The notes beneath the pieces were generated by a model. It ran no database searches and had not been told where the DNA came from. It saw only the letters and a list, made by a program, of their open reading frames with translations. 46,428 bases of DNA, taken from positions 1 through 46,428 of the forward strand of contig NZ_BILX01000051.1 of NCBI RefSeq assembly GCF_004000785.1, read 5' to 3'. The first letter of the stretch is position 1. Every line of letters starts with the position of its first letter. This stretch comes from Paenibacillus ehimensis NBRC 15659 (GTDB lineage Bacteria; Bacillota; Bacilli; Paenibacillales; NBRC-103111). The translations under genes and the position numbers were made by a program. Of the stretch, positions 1-8,144 are shown in pieces.

Positions 1-202
1 CCGTGCCGGCGGGAATGTCGAGCCGCATCCCGAAAGCCTCGGCCCGGTCGAACGAAAGCGCCCGGTTGACTTCAAAAAAATGATAATGAGACCCGACCTG
101 CACCGGCCGGTCCCCCGTATTCACAACGACGAGGTCCGACTTTTCTTTTCCTTCGTTCAGTTCGATCGATCCCGGCTTGGTCCGGTATTCGCCAGGTATC
201 AT
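1..202 (-). CDS. ureB: Urease beta subunit UreB (partial, C-terminus outside window)
   Basis: Only the first 67 codons are present. The translation begins [18 protein letters not shown] and continues through [22 protein letters not shown], the conserved core of the urease beta chain. The beta chain packs with UreA and UreC in the cytoplasmic nickel enzyme that splits urea into ammonia and carbamate. The ATG at 200-202 follows a strong GGGAGGAG ribosome binding site. The gene lies 97 bp downstream of ureA in the usual ureA-ureB-ureC order, so ureC should follow to the left. Identification is by motif and context and is secure. Confidence 0.96.
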   Translation of the reverse strand, partial: MIPGEYRTKPGSIELNEGKEKSDLVVVNTGDRPVQVGSHYHFFEVNRALSFDRAEAFGMRLDIPAGT

Positions 203-299
203 AATCGCTCTCCTCCCTGCGCCGGCTCTCCTGCGCTGCGCACGAAAGCCGCCCAATATATTTCTCATGAATGAAAGGCAGCCCATAGACCAGCAACGA

Positions 300-608
300 T
301 TAACCTTTCCGAATCGGCTGATGGACCGTGACCAGCTTCGTCCCGTCCGGGAAGGTCGCCTCCACCTGCACCTCGTGAATCATTTCCGGCACGCCTTCCA
401 TGACCTGCTCCGCACAGAGCACCGTCGTTCCATGCTGCATTAACTGCGCTACCGTCATCCCGTCGCGCGCTCCTTCCATGATCTCGGAGGTAATGAGCGC
501 CACGCTTTCCGGGTAGTTCAGCTTCACGCCGCGCGCCAGCCGCCGCCGGGCCACATCGGCCGCCACGGTGACGAGCAGCTTCTCTTTCTCGCGTTCCGTC
601 AAATACAT
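300..608 (-). CDS. ureA: Urease gamma subunit UreA
   Basis: This 102-residue protein matches the normal gamma-chain length of about 100. It has the family pattern throughout: [11 protein letters not shown] at the N-terminus, [21 protein letters not shown] in the middle, and [18 protein letters not shown] near the end. UreA is the small structural chain of the cytoplasmic urease trimer and has no catalytic residues itself. It is the first gene of a leftward urease operon, with an AGGTG-type ribosome binding site. It is divergent from the urea transporter genes, which links uptake to hydrolysis. A sigma-A promoter and a GlnR/TnrA-type box lie directly upstream (see 650-703), so nitrogen control is likely. 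Confidence 0.97.
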   Translation of the reverse strand: MYLTEREKEKLLVTVAADVARRRLARGVKLNYPESVALITSEIMEGARDGMTVAQLMQHGTTVLCAEQVMEGVPEMIHEVQVEATFPDGTKLVTVHQPIRKG

Positions 609-649
609 GAAACACCTCCAAAATCCGAATATAACTTTCCATTGCGCTT

Positions 650-678
650 ATTATATTTGGAATTCCCCATGGTGTAAA
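650..678 (-). promoter_or_regulatory. Predicted sigma-A promoter of ureA
   Basis: On the minus strand, TTTACA (678-673) and a perfect TATAAT (655-650) are separated by 17 bp. This places the start of transcription near 643, about 35 bp before the ureA ATG. The neighbouring GlnR/TnrA box (687-703) is centred about 52 bp upstream of that start. Confidence 0.65.
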
Positions 679-686
679 TCTTTTTA

Positions 687-703
687 TGTAATATTATATA
701 ACA
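687..703. promoter_or_regulatory. GlnR/TnrA box, ureA side
   Basis: TGTAATATTATATAACA is a perfect match to the TGTNA-N7-TNACA operator of the Bacillus nitrogen regulators TnrA and GlnR. It is centred at 695, about 52 bp upstream of the predicted ureA start. That is the position at which TnrA activates transcription in Bacillus subtilis. The match is seen directly; activation is inferred. Confidence 0.75.
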
Positions 704-812
704 TAATTTCGATAAAAAGAGCATTTCACTCACGAAAACGATAAAAATCCCACTTAATACCTCACACAAAAAAAGAAAATCCCCCACAAAAAGCATCAGT
801 TAATTTAATTTA

Positions 813-829
813 TGTAATATATATTGACA
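813..829. promoter_or_regulatory. GlnR/TnrA box, urtA side
   Basis: TGTAATATATATTGACA is a second perfect TGTNA-N7-TNACA site. Its last bases form the -35 hexamer of the urtA promoter. Overlap with -35 is the arrangement expected for repression by GlnR when nitrogen is plentiful. Confidence 0.75.
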
Positions 830-852
830 TATAAATCACACTTGAATATGAT
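824..852 (+). promoter_or_regulatory. Predicted sigma-A promoter of urtABCDE
   Basis: TTGACA (824-829) and TATGAT (847-852) are separated by 17 bp, a near-consensus vegetative promoter. Transcription should start near 859, about 40 bp before the urtA ATG. The -35 lies inside the GlnR/TnrA box at 813-829. Confidence 0.75.
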
Positions 853-899
853 AAGGCATGTAAGTTTGCTGAAAACCATTATTTGGGGGAGCTGAAGTC

Positions 900-2183
900 A
901 TGAAACCTGCAAAAAAAGGAATTACCGCCTTAATGGCCGTCTGCCTGAGCCTTTCAGCACTGCTTGCGGGCTGCGCTTCGGGAACGAAGCCTGCGGCCAC
1001 CGCTTCGGACAGCGGCGCAAAGACGGAAGCCAAAGCCGAAGCCCCGAAAGACAGCGGCGACAATACCGTTCCCGTCGGCATCCTGCACTCCTTAACCGGC
1101 ACGATGTCGATCAGCGAAGTGTCCGTCCGCGACGCGACGCTGATGGCAATCGAAGAGATCAATCAGGCCGGAGGCGTGCTGGGCAAACAGCTCAGGCCGA
1201 TCGTCGAAGACGGCGCATCGGACTGGCCGACCTTCGCCGAGAAGACGAAAAAGCTGCTGCAAAAAGATAAAGCGGCCGTCATCTTCGGCGGTTGGACGTC
1301 GGCAAGCCGCAAAGCGGTACTGCCCGTCGTCGAACAGAACAAAGGACTTTTCTTCTATCCCGTACAATACGAAGGGCTCGAAAGCTCGCCCAACATCTTC
1401 TACACCGGCGCGACGACCAACCAGCAGATCGTCCCGGCCGTCACCTGGCTGCTGCAAAACAAAGGCAAGAAATTTTTCCTGCTCGGCTCCGACTATGTGT
1501 TTCCGCGCACGGCCAACAAAATCATTAAAGAGCAGTTGAAAGCCGAAGGCGGCACCCTGATTGCCGAGGAGTACACCCCGCTCGGCCATACCGACTACAA
1601 CACGATCATTAGCAAAATCAAGAAAGAAAAGCCGGACGTCGTGTTCAATACGCTGAACGGCGACAGCAACGTAGCCTTTTTCAAGCAGCTGAAGGATGCG
1701 GGCATCACTTCCAAAGACTTGACCACGCTGTCCGTCAGCGTCGCGGAAGAAGAAATCCGCGGGATCGGCGCTTCCGTGCTGGAAGGCCATTACGCCGCAT
1801 GGAACTATTTTCAAACGACCGACACGCCGGAGAACAAAAAGTTCGTCGAAGCCTACAAGGCGAAATACGGCAAAGACCGCGTGACCGACGACCCGATCGA
1901 AGCGGGCTACTTCGGCGTCTATCTGTGGGCGGAAGCCGTGAAAAAAGCCGGCTCCTTCGACGTCGACAAAGTGAAAGCGGCAGCGAAAGGCATCGAGTTT
2001 AACGCGCCGGGCGGCAAGGTCAAAATCGACGGCGACAACCAGCATGTCTACAAGACCGTACGTATCGGCGAAGTCCAACCGGACGGCCAGTTCAAGGAGG
2101 TTTGGAACTCCGGCCAGCCGGTCAAACCGGATCCGTTCCTTAAAACGTACCCTTGGGGCGCAGCCGTTTCGCCGGGCAAGTAA
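900..2183 (+). CDS. urtA: Urea ABC transporter substrate-binding lipoprotein UrtA
   Basis: This 427-residue exported protein has a lipoprotein signal (basic start, hydrophobic stretch, LLAGC with Cys25 as the lipid site). It continues into a family-5 periplasmic-binding fold: [51 protein letters not shown]. Those segments are typical of UrtA, the urea and short-amide receptor related to LivJ, which sits on the outer face of the membrane. The ATG follows GGGGGAG. It is the first gene of a five-gene transporter operon and lies divergent to urease, which supports urea as the ligand. A stem-loop after the stop (2255-2279) may raise its mRNA level relative to the permease genes. Confidence 0.94.
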   Translation: MKPAKKGITALMAVCLSLSALLAGCASGTKPAATASDSGAKTEAKAEAPKDSGDNTVPVGILHSLTGTMSISEVSVRDATLMAIEEINQAGGVLGKQLRPIVEDGASDWPTFAEKTKKLLQKDKAAVIFGGWTSASRKAVLPVVEQNKGLFFYPVQYEGLESSPNIFYTGATTNQQIVPAVTWLLQNKGKKFFLLGSDYVFPRTANKIIKEQLKAEGGTLIAEEYTPLGHTDYNTIISKIKKEKPDVVFNTLNGDSNVAFFKQLKDAGITSKDLTTLSVSVAEEEIRGIGASVLEGHYAAWNYFQTTDTPENKKFVEAYKAKYGKDRVTDDPIEAGYFGVYLWAEAVKKAGSFDVDKVKAAAKGIEFNAPGGKVKIDGDNQHVYKTVRIGEVQPDGQFKEVWNSGQPVKPDPFLKTYPWGAAVSPGK

Positions 2184-2254
2184 CGCCAGCCATTGCCCGG
2201 CCATATCGCATCTCGTTTAACCGTCGGGCACGCTTTGATTCAACAGAGAAATGA

Positions 2255-2279
2255 CAGGGCTGCCTTCGGGCAGTCCCTG
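2255..2279 (+). promoter_or_regulatory. Stem-loop between urtA and urtB
   Basis: CAGGGCTGCC pairs with GGCAG and CCCTG around a TTCG tetraloop, with one bulged T. No T-run follows, so it is more likely an mRNA-stabilising or processing hairpin than a terminator. Hairpins at this position often keep binding-protein transcripts more abundant than permease transcripts. Confidence 0.6.
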
Positions 2280-2336
2280 CGCGCTTCGGGCAAGCTTTCG
2301 CCGCATGTTTTCAAGAGAAAAGGAGGTTATGAACGG

Positions 2337-3242
2337 ATGAGTCTGTTATTTCTGCAGTTGTTTAACGGGATCTCGCTCAGCTCCATCCTGCTGCTGATCG
2401 CGCTCGGGCTCGCTATCACGTTCGGCCTCATGAACGTCATCAATATGGCGCACGGCGAGTTCATTATGATCGGCGCGTACATGACGTACATGATCCAAAA
2501 ATGGTTTATCTCCGCCTTTCCGCCCTCCGCTTTTGGCTGGTATTTCGCGCTTTCGCTTGCGGCCGCCTTTCTCGCCGCCTTTGCGATCGGCTGGCTGCTC
2601 GAAAAGACCTTGATCCGCTTCCTGTACGGCCGGCCGCTCGACAGCCTGCTGGCTACTTGGGGCGTCAGCCTCGTTCTGCAGCAGCTCGCCCGCTCGATTT
2701 TCGGCGCGCCGAACGTCGCGGTCCAAGCGCCGGGCTGGCTGGAAGGCGGCCTCGCCCTCGGCGGCGAATTGACGCTGCCGTATAAACGGCTGTTTATCAT
2801 CGGGCTCGTCATCATCTGCATCATCGGCATTTACCTGTACTTGTACCGCACGCGGGGCGGCCGCAGCATGCAGGCTGTTATGCAAAACCGCAGCATGGCC
2901 GCTTGTCTCGGCATCTCGACGCGCAGGGTCGACGCATTCGGCTTCGCCCTCGGCTCCGGGATGGCCGGGATTGCAGGCTGCGCGCTGACGCTGCTCGGTC
3001 CGATCGGCCCTTCCATCGGCACCTACTATATCGTGGACGCGTTCATGGTCGTCGTTCTTGGCGGCGTCGGCAAAATCGTCGGCACAGTCGCCGGCGCGCT
3101 CGGTATCGGCGTGCTGAATACGGCGCTGGAATACACGACGAGCGCCACGCTCGGCAAGGTCATCGTCTTCACGCTGATCATCGCCTTCCTCCAATGGAAG
3201 CCTTCCGGGCTGGTCACCATGAAATCGCGGGCGCTCGATTAA
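2337..3242 (+). CDS. urtB: Urea ABC transporter permease UrtB
   Basis: This is a membrane protein of 301 residues with about eight hydrophobic segments. It carries the LivH/UrtB signatures [26 protein letters not shown] near the N-terminus and [22 protein letters not shown] near the C-terminus. It forms one half of the urea channel with UrtC. The reading frame is open far upstream, but ATG 2337 follows AAAGGAGG at a normal distance and begins [13 protein letters not shown], as the family does, so this start is chosen. The 154-bp gap after urtA holds a hairpin. An 80-bp gap separates it from urtC. Confidence 0.92.
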   Translation: MSLLFLQLFNGISLSSILLLIALGLAITFGLMNVINMAHGEFIMIGAYMTYMIQKWFISAFPPSAFGWYFALSLAAAFLAAFAIGWLLEKTLIRFLYGRPLDSLLATWGVSLVLQQLARSIFGAPNVAVQAPGWLEGGLALGGELTLPYKRLFIIGLVIICIIGIYLYLYRTRGGRSMQAVMQNRSMAACLGISTRRVDAFGFALGSGMAGIAGCALTLLGPIGPSIGTYYIVDAFMVVVLGGVGKIVGTVAGALGIGVLNTALEYTTSATLGKVIVFTLIIAFLQWKPSGLVTMKSRALD

Positions 3243-3322
3243 ACCCGGTAACGCCGCCGGTCCGCTTTATGCCGCGCCCGGATCGCCGCCCCATTCTTTT
3301 TTGTCGAAAGGAGTGCACCACC

Positions 3323-4432
3323 ATGACATTTTCCGTCAGCAACACGAAAGTCAAAATCGCGCTCACCGTTGCCCTTGCGGCGCTGATGCTGCTCGCGCCC
3401 GCTTTCTTGTCCGAATTCCGCCTGTCGCTGCTCGGCAAATTTCTCGCGTACGCGGTGCTGGCCATGGGTCTCGATATGATCTGGGGCTTCACCGGCATCT
3501 TGAGCCTCGGCCACGGCGTCTATTTCGGACTCGGCGCATACGGCATGGCGATGCATTTGAAGCTTGCCGCTTCCCCCGAAGGGCTGCCGGATTTCATGTC
3601 CTGGAGCGGCGTCGAGAAGCTGCCCTGGTTCTGGGCTCCCTTCCAATCCGCAGGCGCAGCCATCGTATTGTCGCTGCTGGTGCCCACCGTCGTCGCCTTC
3701 ATTCTCGGCTACCTGACGTTCCGCAACCGGATTCGGGGCACTTTTTTCTCCATCCTGTCCCAAGCGCTGGTCATCATCACGGTTACGCTGTTCGTCGGGC
3801 AGCAGGGGTATACCGGCGGTACGAACGGCTTGACCAACTTCGATACGTTTCTTGGCCTGAAGCTGGCCGATCCTTCCGTGAAGCTGGCGCTGTACTACGC
3901 AACCGCCGCAGCCGTCCTGCTGACGCTGCTGCTGTGCCTGGGGCTGGCCTCCAGCCGTCTCGGCAAAATTTTGACCGCCGTCCGCGATGCCGAAAACCGC
4001 GTCCGTTTCATCGGGTACGATCCGGTCGTCTATAAGGTGTTCATCTACTGCGTTTCGGCTGCCCTCGCCGGACTGGCCGGCATGCTGTTCGTCCTGCAGG
4101 AAGGAATCATCTCCCCGGCACAGATGGGCATCGTTCCTTCCATCGAAATGGTGCTTTGGGTCGCCATCGGCGGTCGCGCCACCATCGTCGGAGCCATTCT
4201 GGGCACGGTCCTGACCAACGCCGCCAAGACGACGTTCAGCGAAGCTTATCCCGATTGGTGGCCGGTCATCATGGGCGCCATGTTCGTCGTCGCCACACTC
4301 TTCCTGCCGAAAGGGATCGTCGGCACCTGCAAGGACTGGGTCCAAACATGGGGCCGGGGCTCCGGCAAAGCGGTATCCGTCTTGAACCCGGCGGCTCCGC
4401 TCGCCTATAGCGAGCTAAAAAAAACGCAATAA
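3323..4432 (+). CDS. urtC: Urea ABC transporter permease UrtC
   Basis: This 369-residue LivM-type permease has multiple membrane spans. Landmarks are MGLDMIWGFTGILSLGHGVYFGLGAYG, then QQGYTGGTNGLTNF, and the EAA-like region SSRLGKILTAVRDAENRVRFIGYD. The QQGYTGGTNGLT stretch is typical of UrtC rather than of branched-chain amino-acid LivM proteins. ATG 3323 follows AAAGGAG, and the open frame upstream of it is a shadow of urtB. It pairs with UrtB in the membrane, and urtD begins 20 bp downstream. Confidence 0.92.
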   Translation: MTFSVSNTKVKIALTVALAALMLLAPAFLSEFRLSLLGKFLAYAVLAMGLDMIWGFTGILSLGHGVYFGLGAYGMAMHLKLAASPEGLPDFMSWSGVEKLPWFWAPFQSAGAAIVLSLLVPTVVAFILGYLTFRNRIRGTFFSILSQALVIITVTLFVGQQGYTGGTNGLTNFDTFLGLKLADPSVKLALYYATAAAVLLTLLLCLGLASSRLGKILTAVRDAENRVRFIGYDPVVYKVFIYCVSAALAGLAGMLFVLQEGIISPAQMGIVPSIEMVLWVAIGGRATIVGAILGTVLTNAAKTTFSEAYPDWWPVIMGAMFVVATLFLPKGIVGTCKDWVQTWGRGSGKAVSVLNPAAPLAYSELKKTQ

Positions 4433-4451
4433 CCCAAGGAGGCATGCGAAG

Positions 4452-5243
4452 ATGACTTACACGGAAACGTCCCCCAGAAAAAGAGCGCACGCGCCCCTCG
4501 TCCGCGTGGAAGAGCTGGAAGTCAGCTTCGACGGCTTTAAGGCGATCAACGGTTTGAATTTTTCGCTTGAGCCGGGAGAGCTTCGGTTCCTGATCGGTCC
4601 GAACGGCGCGGGCAAAACGACGCTGCTCGACGTGCTGTGCGGCAAAGTGAAGCCGTCCAAAGGGCGCGTGCTGTTCAAAGGGCACACCGATCTGGCGCGC
4701 CATCAGGAGCATCAGATCGCCCAGCTCGGCATCGGCCGCAAGTTTCAAGCGCCGTCGATCTTCATGTCGCTGACGGTCGCGGAAAATTTGCTTCTGGCGA
4801 TGCGGCAAAAGCGCGGCCTGCTCAGCACGCTGGTCGCCAGAACGACCCCGGAGCAGCGCGCCCGGCTGCATCATTACCTGGAGCTGATCGGCCTAGCCGA
4901 TCAAGCGAAGGCGAACGCGGGCTCGCTGTCGCACGGCGAGAAGCAGTGGCTGGAGATCGGCATGCTGCTGATCCAGGAGCCGGAGCTGCTGCTGCTCGAC
5001 GAACCGGCCGCCGGCATGACCGACCGGGAGACGGAGAAAACCGGCGAGCTGCTCCACCGCATCAACGACCGCCAAACCGTCGTTGTCGTCGAGCACGACA
5101 TGGAATTCGTGCGGCAGTTCGCCAAAACCGTCACCGTCATGCACGAAGGCACCGTGCTGCGTGAAGGCACGATGCAGGACATTCAGAACGACGACAAGGT
5201 CGCGGAAGTTTATCTCGGAAGGCGGGGCGAACGGCATGAATGA
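4452..5243 (+). CDS. urtD: Urea ABC transporter ATP-binding protein UrtD
   Basis: This is a 263-residue LivG-type ATPase. Walker A is GPNGAGKT (about 49-56), the signature is LSHGE (159-163), and Walker B is LLLLDEP with catalytic Glu184. The LSHGEKQWLEIGMLL form of the signature is the one found in UrtD. It works on the cytoplasmic side and, with UrtE, powers the UrtB-UrtC channel. The ATG follows AAGGAGG. Its last 8 bp overlap the start of urtE, so the two are probably translationally coupled. Confidence 0.93.
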   Translation: MTYTETSPRKRAHAPLVRVEELEVSFDGFKAINGLNFSLEPGELRFLIGPNGAGKTTLLDVLCGKVKPSKGRVLFKGHTDLARHQEHQIAQLGIGRKFQAPSIFMSLTVAENLLLAMRQKRGLLSTLVARTTPEQRARLHHYLELIGLADQAKANAGSLSHGEKQWLEIGMLLIQEPELLLLDEPAAGMTDRETEKTGELLHRINDRQTVVVVEHDMEFVRQFAKTVTVMHEGTVLREGTMQDIQNDDKVAEVYLGRRGERHE

Positions 5244-5991
5244 GACGAGCGGCAACGGTTCTTCGCACGCTTCCCTCCCCACAGGCGGAGCGCTGGAGCT
5301 GCAGGGCGTGGAGGCCGGCTACGGCGAAAGCATAATTTTGCGCGGTGTAAGCCTCCAGGTCCGGCCCGGGCAGGTCGTCTGCCTGATGGGCCGCAACGGC
5401 GTCGGCAAAACGACGCTGATGAAGACGATCATGGGGCTCCTCAGAGCGAAAAAAGGAACGATCCGCTACGCCGGTACCGACTATACGGCGAAGACGCCGG
5501 ATATCCGGGCGAAGGCGGGCATCGGGTATGTACCGCAAGGCCGGGACATCTTCCCGCAGCTTACCGTCGAAGAAAACCTGCGGCTCGGCTTGGAAGCGGC
5601 CGACACGAAGCTGCGCAATGCAGGCATTCCTGAATCGGTCTTCGCGCAGTTTCCTGTGCTGAGGGATATGCTGCGCCGCAAGGGCGGCGACCTCAGCGGC
5701 GGACAGCAGCAGCAGCTCGCCATCGCCCGGGCGCTCGTGGCGGAGCCGACCCTGCTGCTGCTCGACGAGCCGATGGAAGGCATCCAGCCGTCCATCGTGA
5801 TGGACATCGAGCGCGTCATCGAGTCGATCAAAGCGAGCAAGCGAATGGGCGTGCTGCTGGTCGAGCAGAGTCTGACGTTTGCATCCGCCATTGCCGACTA
5901 CTCGTACGTGCTGGATAAAGGCGCGATCGTCGCCGAGGGCAGCTCCGCCTCGCTCAGCGAGGAGCAGGTGCGCAGGCATTTGGCCGTGTGA
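5236..5991 (+). CDS. urtE: Urea ABC transporter ATP-binding protein UrtE
   Basis: This 251-residue LivF-type ATPase has Walker A GRNGVGKT (about 52-59), signature LSGGQQQQLAIARAL and Walker B LLLLDEPMEGIQPSIV. The EGIQPSIV continuation is the UrtE form. ATG 5236 lies inside the end of urtD (8-bp overlap) behind a GGAAGGCGGGG stretch. The longer open frame upstream is urtD read in another frame. It is the last gene of the urea transporter operon and is followed at once by a strong terminator. Confidence 0.92.
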   Translation: MNETSGNGSSHASLPTGGALELQGVEAGYGESIILRGVSLQVRPGQVVCLMGRNGVGKTTLMKTIMGLLRAKKGTIRYAGTDYTAKTPDIRAKAGIGYVPQGRDIFPQLTVEENLRLGLEAADTKLRNAGIPESVFAQFPVLRDMLRRKGGDLSGGQQQQLAIARALVAEPTLLLLDEPMEGIQPSIVMDIERVIESIKASKRMGVLLVEQSLTFASAIADYSYVLDKGAIVAEGSSASLSEEQVRRHLAV

Positions 5992-5997
5992 CAAATA

Positions 5998-6036
5998 AAG
6001 ATCAAGGGCCAAAGTCCCTTGATCTTCCGTCTTTTT
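5998..6036 (+). terminator. Terminator of urtABCDE
   Basis: AAGATCAAGGG (5998-6008) pairs perfectly with CCCTTGATCTT (6016-6026) around a 7-base loop, followed by CCGTCTTTTTC. It lies between convergent urtE and the P450 gene and could also slow transcription from the other side. Confidence 0.88.
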
Positions 6037-6064
6037 CGCTCCGGGAACAACAACTGCGCGTACG

Positions 6065-7279
6065 CTACCGCTCGACGCGGACGGGAAACTTGAAAAGATA
6101 GCCCGTCTGCCCAAGGTTTTCGCTCAAGCTCCAATGCTCGGGCAGCGTCAGCCCGGAATACCGCTTCATGAATTCGGTCAAACCGATGCTTGCCTCCATC
6201 CTCGCGAGCGGCGCGCCCAGACAGAAATGCGTCCCTTTACCGAACGACAGGTGCTGCTGATTATTCGGCCGGTTCAGATCGAACTGCTCCGCTTGAACAA
6301 AATGCCCCTCATCGCGGTTAGCCGAGCCGATCCACGCGATGACCGATTCCCCTTCCTTCATCTCCGCGCCGAACACATTTGTTTCCTGCGCAACTCGGCG
6401 CATCATGAACTGGGCCGGCGAGCGATAGCGCAGCACTTCCTCCACCGCCTTCGGAACGAGCGATAACTCGCTCCTGAGCAGCGGGTAAACGGAAGGCTGG
6501 TCGACCAGAAAGCAATAGAACGCATTGGAAATCAGCCTCGTCGTCGTCTCGTTCCCGGCAAAAAGCAGCCCGATCCCAAAATGAATAATTTCTTCGTCGC
6601 TCAAACGCTCCCCTTCGAGCTCGGCGATCGTCAAATCCGAGATGATGTCGTCTGTCGGACGGCTTCTTTTTTCCCGGATGATAGGCCGTAAGTAGTCCGC
6701 CATTTCCTTCAGCGCCTGCGCCCTAGCCCTCACGCTTTCGTCATAGGTGTCGCGGCTGCCCGGTGTGATGATCGCATCCGACCACAGCTTGAACTGCTTC
6801 CAATCGCTCGCCGGAACGCCCAGCAGCTCCGCAATAACGGTCACCGGCAAAGGAATTGCAAGATCATAGGCAAGATCAATCGTATCCTGCTCCCGGATTT
6901 GATCCAGACAATATTGCGCGACCGCGGCAATCCGCGGTTCCCATGTCTTAAGCGACTTTGGGGTGAACGCTTTGGCAACGAGCCCGCGTCTCTTGGAATG
7001 TAAAGGAGGGTCCATTGAGGTCAGGCTTTTCTCTTCCTCTCCTATAACCGGGAACGACGACAGCCTCCGGTCGTTTTTGCTGGAGAACAGCTGATAATCG
7101 GACAATACCCGCTCCACGTCCCGGTATAAAAAAACATTCCAAACCTTTTGCTTCGGGTCAAAATAGACCGGGTGGCTCCTTCTCATCTCCCGATACCACG
7201 AATACGGCTCGAACCGCTGCTCCTTCGCGCTGAATCCGGTGATCTCATCGGGGTAAACGATCTTTTCCGCGACCTCCAC
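6065..7279 (-). CDS. Cytochrome P450 monooxygenase (bacterial, CYP109-like)
   Basis: This 404-residue soluble bacterial P450 shows all the hallmarks: I-helix oxygen-activation motif AGNETT (241-246), K-helix ExxR at Glu281-Arg284, and heme loop FGKGTHFCLG with the heme-ligand Cys353. The N-terminus (PYSWYREMRRSHPVYFD, VWNVFLYRDVERVLSD) resembles Bacillus CYP109-type enzymes, which hydroxylate fatty acids, terpenoids or steroids. The substrate here cannot be read from the sequence. The start is a GTG behind AAGGGAG. No ferredoxin or reductase gene is adjacent, so electrons must come from partners encoded elsewhere. It is a single-gene unit convergent with the urea operon. Confidence 0.93.
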   Translation of the reverse strand: MEVAEKIVYPDEITGFSAKEQRFEPYSWYREMRRSHPVYFDPKQKVWNVFLYRDVERVLSDYQLFSSKNDRRLSSFPVIGEEEKSLTSMDPPLHSKRRGLVAKAFTPKSLKTWEPRIAAVAQYCLDQIREQDTIDLAYDLAIPLPVTVIAELLGVPASDWKQFKLWSDAIITPGSRDTYDESVRARAQALKEMADYLRPIIREKRSRPTDDIISDLTIAELEGERLSDEEIIHFGIGLLFAGNETTTRLISNAFYCFLVDQPSVYPLLRSELSLVPKAVEEVLRYRSPAQFMMRRVAQETNVFGAEMKEGESVIAWIGSANRDEGHFVQAEQFDLNRPNNQQHLSFGKGTHFCLGAPLARMEASIGLTEFMKRYSGLTLPEHWSLSENLGQTGYLFKFPVRVER

Positions 7280-7657
7280 ACTTACCGCTCCCTTCGTTTT
7301 TTTCTAGACAAAAACAACGACGGACGATTGACGGGTCTGCCATGATGAATAATGGTTTAAAACAAAAGTATTAAGTAATAAAAGATTATGTATGGTTAAT
7401 TATATTAAAATAGGTTATATTTGTAAACCCGTTGTTACGGAAGATACTTCTGGGTCAAAGCTATGCGGCTCTGTCCCGAAGTCGATTCGAGCATTAACGT
7501 GTATTTTCGACATTCTTCACACAAGAAAGCGGCTATTTTTATCCAAATATCCTAAAAATGGAACAAAACACTTTTTTTAAGACATGATAAGGATGCTTCA
7601 CATCAACGACGTCGTATCCGTGAAGTCAACTATTCGATTGATGGAGGGATTTCTGAA
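7280..7657. other. AT-rich intergenic region with a possible structured 5' leader
   Basis: This 378-bp gap separates the divergent P450 gene and the gene at 7658. Inside it, 7447-7481 can fold into an extended hairpin: CTTC/GAAG, GGG/CCC and AGC/GCT nested around TATGCG. It is preceded by CCGT/ACGG (7429-7440). A second, 5-bp hairpin (TTCTT/AAGAA) near 7515-7530 is followed by a short T-run. I see no clear sigma-A promoter and no ORF with a good ribosome binding site. The folding was done by eye, so function is unproven. Confidence 0.35.
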
Positions 7658-8026
7658 ATGAAGGCTAAAGTAGCGATCGTAGCAAGCGCACTATTGGTTG
7701 CTGTGACAGGCTCGGCATTGGCAGGGTATGACAGCACACGTTTTACAGTAGACGGCGTGAAAATTAAGGGAGAGTTGGAATACGACGGCACAACAGCCAA
7801 AGCCAAAACACGCACGGTTGATGGTGACAAAGTAGACTATTTGAGCGTGGACGTTTCAATCAAGAAAAGCGACGGCAGCTCCCTTGGGCATAAACCAAAA
7901 ACAGACACCAACGACGACTATGTTTCAACAAGAATCGAAGCTGACGGCGGAGCGTATGCAACAGGATACCATCAAGTAACTCATAATGGTGAAACCAATA
8001 GCAAAAGCACTTCCACTTCGCCGTAA
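7658..8026 (+). CDS. Small exported protein of unknown function
   Basis: This 122-residue protein has a clean Sec signal peptide (MKAKVAIVASALLVAV then GSALA, cleavage expected after about residue 22). The mature part is polar, rich in Thr, Asp, Lys and Gly and free of Cys. The alternating pattern (FTVDGVKIKGELEYDG, VDYLSVDVSIKKSDG) suggests a beta-rich extracellular fold. The ATG follows GGAGGG. It is a single-gene unit with its own perfect terminator (8045-8080) and a long leader. The size and the C-terminal YHQVTHNGE stretch faintly recall lactococcin-972-type bacteriocins, but the ABC transporter that goes with those is absent, so no function is assigned. Confidence 0.75.
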   Translation: MKAKVAIVASALLVAVTGSALAGYDSTRFTVDGVKIKGELEYDGTTAKAKTRTVDGDKVDYLSVDVSIKKSDGSSLGHKPKTDTNDDYVSTRIEADGGAYATGYHQVTHNGETNSKSTSTSP

Positions 8027-8044
8027 TGTTATATCCTAACGCTT

Positions 8045-8081
8045 GGAATGTCTGTTCACTTGAACAGACATTCCCTATTTT
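8045..8081 (+). terminator. Terminator after the small exported protein
   Basis: GGAATGTCTGTTC and GAACAGACATTCC form a perfect 13-bp stem with a 4-base loop (8045-8074), followed by CTATTTTA. It separates the 7658 gene from the next one. Confidence 0.88.
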
Positions 8082-8144
8082 ACAAGCATCATCAAAACCG
8101 CGTTTGGATTCACCATATTTGTTTTTTCGCCGGAGGGGATTTCA

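Noticed and set aside
1092..2204. Long minus-strand open frame (370 codons) opposite urtA
   Set aside because: It is a shadow of urtA; the translation is low-complexity, lacks motifs and has no ribosome binding site.
7411..7495. Cyclic-di-GMP-I riboswitch
   Set aside because: Only isolated pieces (AAACC, CAAAGC) fit; the GNRA-capped stem and the downstream tetraloop receptor could not be placed. Kept only as a possible structured leader.
7280..7657. LytTR binding repeats near the small exported protein gene
   Set aside because: Single near-matches to the nonamer were found, but not as a properly spaced direct-repeat pair.
7658..8026. Lactococcin-972-type bacteriocin
   Set aside because: Size and export signal fit, but the conserved motifs and the dedicated membrane protein and ATPase are missing.
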